NCBI GenBank assembly: GCA_049596955.1
Contig: JBMYMD010000007.1
Span: 1 to 64,000, forward strand
Length of the DNA: 64,000 bases
From: UBA3478 sp049596955
GTDB taxonomy: Bacteria > Bacteroidota > Bacteroidia > Flavobacteriales > Flavobacteriaceae
Direction: 5' to 3'
Below the pieces are notes generated by a model. It made no database searches. It was not told where the DNA came from and saw only the letters and a program-made list of their open reading frames with translations. The position numbers and the translations under genes are program-made. Positions 61,868 to 64,000 of the stretch are shown one piece after another; the first letter of the stretch is position 1; every line of letters starts with the position of its first letter.

Positions 61868-63289
61868 ATGCTTCAAAATCACCAAGATATTTGGGATAAT
61901 TGTCTTGTGTTTATAAAAGACAATATACAACCTCAAGCCTACAAAACTTGGTTTGAACCTATTAATCCAGTAAACATTGAGGACAACGTGTTAAGCATTC
62001 AAGTACCGAGCAAATTTTTTTACGAATGGCTCGAAGAGCACTATGTGAGTCTTCTCAAGGTTGCTCTGAAAAGAGAACTCGGAGAAAGCGCAAGACTAGT
62101 ATACGTTATCAAAATGTCTAGTGCTCAAACACAAGCGGAACACACCGAGCAAATACCTAGCTCAAATAGATTTAGAGTACATCCTCAAGAGGTTGACGTT
62201 CCGATTTCTAAAAAAGACCCGTCACTAAGAAATCCTTTCGTCATCCCTGGAATTAGAAATATCAAAATTGATTCTCAGCTCAATAATATCTATACCTTCA
62301 ATGGCTTTATTGAAGGTGAGTCAAACCGACTGGCAAGATCAGCAGGAATGGCAGTTGCGAATAAACCAGGCGGCACATCATTTAATCCTTTTTTGATTTT
62401 CGGAGGTGTTGGATTGGGAAAAACGCATTTAGCACACGCCATAGGTATTGATATTAAAGAAAAATACCCAGAAAAAACCATTCTGTATATTTCAGCTGAA
62501 AAATTTACGCAACAATACATTGATTCTGTTAAAAACAATACTAGAAACGACTTCATACACTTTTACCAACTCATTGACGTACTAATTATCGATGACGTTC
62601 AATTTTTAGCTGGAAAAAGTGGAACTCAAGATGTATTTTTTCACATTTTCAATCACCTGCACCAAAATGGCAAACAAGTCATTTTAACTTCAGATAAAGC
62701 ACCTGTTGATATGCAAGATATCGAACAGCGCCTTTTATCAAGATTCAAGTGGGGACTCTCAGCAGAATTACAATCACCAAATTACGATACAAGAATTGCT
62801 ATTCTCAAACACAAAATTTTTAAAGACGGGGTAGATATACCTGAAGAAATCATAGAATACGTAGCCAAACACGTCAAAACCAATGTTCGTGAATTAGAAG
62901 GAGCCATAATATCTCTAATCGCTCAAGCTTCTTTCAATAAGAAAGAAATTACTATAGAGTTAGCAAGAGTTGTTGTAGACAAATTTGTCAAAAACACTAA
63001 AAAAGAGGTGTCTATCGACTATATCCAAAAAATGGTTGCCAATTATTTCGAAATGGATTTGGAAACACTGCAGTCGAAAACTCGTAAAAGACATATTGTT
63101 CAGGCTAGACAACTTGCCATGTATTTCTCAAAAAAGTACACCAAAGCTTCATTGGCATCTATTGGGTCTCATATTGGGAAACGAGACCACGCCACAGTGC
63201 TACACGCTTGTAGAACTGTTGAAAATCTTTCAGATACAGACAAACAATTCAAAAAATATATAGAAGATCTGAATAAGAAATTTGTCTAG
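61868..63289 (+). CDS. dnaA: Chromosomal replication initiator DnaA
   Basis: A 473-residue AAA+ initiator. Domain I (1-80) has AYKTWFEPINPV; domain III has Walker A GGVGLGKTHLAHA and Walker B VLIIDDVQFL with the arginine finger region LLSRFKWGL; domain IV carries the DNA-binding signature IGKRDHATVLHACR. Complete. The 145-base upstream region holds no DnaA boxes by eye, so the origin is not recognised here. An LMW phosphatase follows 5 bases later. Confidence 0.98.
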   Translation: MLQNHQDIWDNCLVFIKDNIQPQAYKTWFEPINPVNIEDNVLSIQVPSKFFYEWLEEHYVSLLKVALKRELGESARLVYVIKMSSAQTQAEHTEQIPSSNRFRVHPQEVDVPISKKDPSLRNPFVIPGIRNIKIDSQLNNIYTFNGFIEGESNRLARSAGMAVANKPGGTSFNPFLIFGGVGLGKTHLAHAIGIDIKEKYPEKTILYISAEKFTQQYIDSVKNNTRNDFIHFYQLIDVLIIDDVQFLAGKSGTQDVFFHIFNHLHQNGKQVILTSDKAPVDMQDIEQRLLSRFKWGLSAELQSPNYDTRIAILKHKIFKDGVDIPEEIIEYVAKHVKTNVRELEGAIISLIAQASFNKKEITIELARVVVDKFVKNTKKEVSIDYIQKMVANYFEMDLETLQSKTRKRHIVQARQLAMYFSKKYTKASLASIGSHIGKRDHATVLHACRTVENLSDTDKQFKKYIEDLNKKFV

Positions 63290-63294
63290 TACTA

Positions 63295-63720
63295 ATGAGC
63301 AGAAGAATTCTTGTCGTTTGTTTAGGTAATATCTGCAGATCACCGCTAGCCCAAGGTATTTTTGAATTTTATTCTAAAGACAAAGAGTTCTTCATCGATT
63401 CTGCCGCAACCTCTAATTACCATCAAAATGCAAGACCTGACCACAGATCGATTAAAGTCGGCCTGAAGCATAACATAGACATTTCATCTCAACGATCCCG
63501 CCAAATAAAAGGTATCGACTTTCTTGATTTCGATGAAATTTATGCAGTAGATCAATCTGTTTTTGAAACTCTTCTAAAGTTGGCACCCGAAAAACACCTG
63601 AAGAATAAAGTAAAAATGATAGACAATAGAGATGTACATGACCCATATTATGGCGATGAAGATGATTTTGAGGCGGTGTTTCAACAATTGAATTCCTGTA
63701 TTCAAAAATTGATTTCGTAA
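63295..63720 (+). CDS. Low-molecular-weight protein-tyrosine phosphatase
   Basis: A 141-residue phosphatase of the arsenate-reductase-like fold. The catalytic P-loop VCLGNICRSPLAQG (C about residue 9) and the general-acid loop DPYYGDEDDFE are present. Targets in bacteria are often tyrosine kinases of polysaccharide export; none is visible here. It begins 5 bases after dnaA and is probably co-transcribed with it and the methylase that follows. Confidence 0.95.
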   Translation: MSRRILVVCLGNICRSPLAQGIFEFYSKDKEFFIDSAATSNYHQNARPDHRSIKVGLKHNIDISSQRSRQIKGIDFLDFDEIYAVDQSVFETLLKLAPEKHLKNKVKMIDNRDVHDPYYGDEDDFEAVFQQLNSCIQKLIS

Positions 63721-63728
63721 CTTTAAGT

Positions 63729-64000
63729 ATGCAGCAAGGACAACTATTCCTTATCCCAGTGACATTAGGCACTTCTAATCCACTGGAAGTTTTACCGATA
63801 TCGATTAGAACGAAAATCGAAACTCTAAATCATTTTATCGTTGAAAGCGAAAAAACAAGTCGTGCTTTCATAAAATTACTTGCTCCCAACAAAAAACAAG
63901 ATAAATTAAGGTTTTTTCAACTGAACAAATATACTAATGAGACCGAATTACCAGAGTTCCTTAAACCTTGTCTAGATGGTATATCTATTGGATTAATGTC
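63729..64000 (+). CDS. SAM-dependent methyltransferase, RsmI-like (partial, cut by window edge)
   Basis: The first 90 codons are visible. The start MQQGQLFLIPVTLGT and the region VESEKTSRAFIKLLAPNKKQ resemble the short Bacteroidota homologues of the RsmI tetrapyrrole-methylase-like family, which in RsmI methylates 16S rRNA C1402. It lies 8 bases after the phosphatase stop. The rest of the gene is beyond the window. Confidence 0.8.
   Translation, partial: MQQGQLFLIPVTLGTSNPLEVLPISIRTKIETLNHFIVESEKTSRAFIKLLAPNKKQDKLRFFQLNKYTNETELPEFLKPCLDGISIGLM

Overview
The window reads as a chromosomal segment of an AT-rich member of the Bacteroidota, most likely class Flavobacteriia. Supporting signs are a TonB-dependent receptor paired with a DUF4249 lipoprotein, a PorD-like (DUF4835) gene, a bacillithiol-type YtxJ, the gene order dapA-bamD-rpoZ-coaBC-DUF4835-recN, and many promoters with the Bacteroidota -7 box TAnnTTTG. 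There is no rRNA operon, CRISPR array, prophage or recognisable insertion sequence. Most of the window is well-packed housekeeping DNA. The one clearly accessory stretch is about 40.55-44.7 kb.

Layout. 1-6.7 kb (minus strand): a probable envelope transport cluster made of a small Cys/His secreted protein, an ABC ATPase, two ABC-2 permeases, a DUF4249 lipoprotein and a partial TonB-dependent receptor. 6.9-9 kb: tRNA-Ser(UGA) and dnaK, each with a terminator. 9.1-21.7 kb: serine dehydratase, panB, an RluA-type pseudouridine synthase, a conserved helical protein, the leuACDB operon and pheT. 21.7-32 kb: ABC-F protein, transaldolase, SDR, a K+ channel, an SRP RNA gene, glutaminyl cyclase, glyA, ytxJ, clpB and tetR. 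32-40.5 kb: smpB, pcm, an Idh-type oxidoreductase, and a tightly coupled run yggS / DEDDh exonuclease-GIY-YIG / K+ channel with zinc ribbon / miaA-gluconokinase fusion, then a two-component system on the other strand. 40.5-44.7 kb: small-gene island. 44.7-64 kb: arylsulfotransferase-like lipoprotein, then the long minus-strand housekeeping run coaE to ligA-prmC, and finally ribD, yigZ, ybgC, dnaA, an LMW phosphatase and a partial RsmI-like methylase.

Most notable points: (i) a single ORF fuses tRNA dimethylallyltransferase (MiaA) to gluconokinase (GntK); (ii) an SRP RNA gene lies in what a naive ORF call would make the N-terminus of a K+ channel, and its promoter is interleaved with the divergent glutaminyl cyclase promoter; (iii) the small-gene island holds several tiny membrane proteins, a 41-residue Cys/His protein with its own terminator, and two related repeat copies, each ending in a look-alike terminator hairpin; (iv) three unrelated genes (leuA, a histidine kinase, ribD) have a perfect TAnnTTTG box exactly 4 nt before the start codon, suggesting leaderless transcripts.

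All family calls come from reading the translated sequence by eye. No database search was run.
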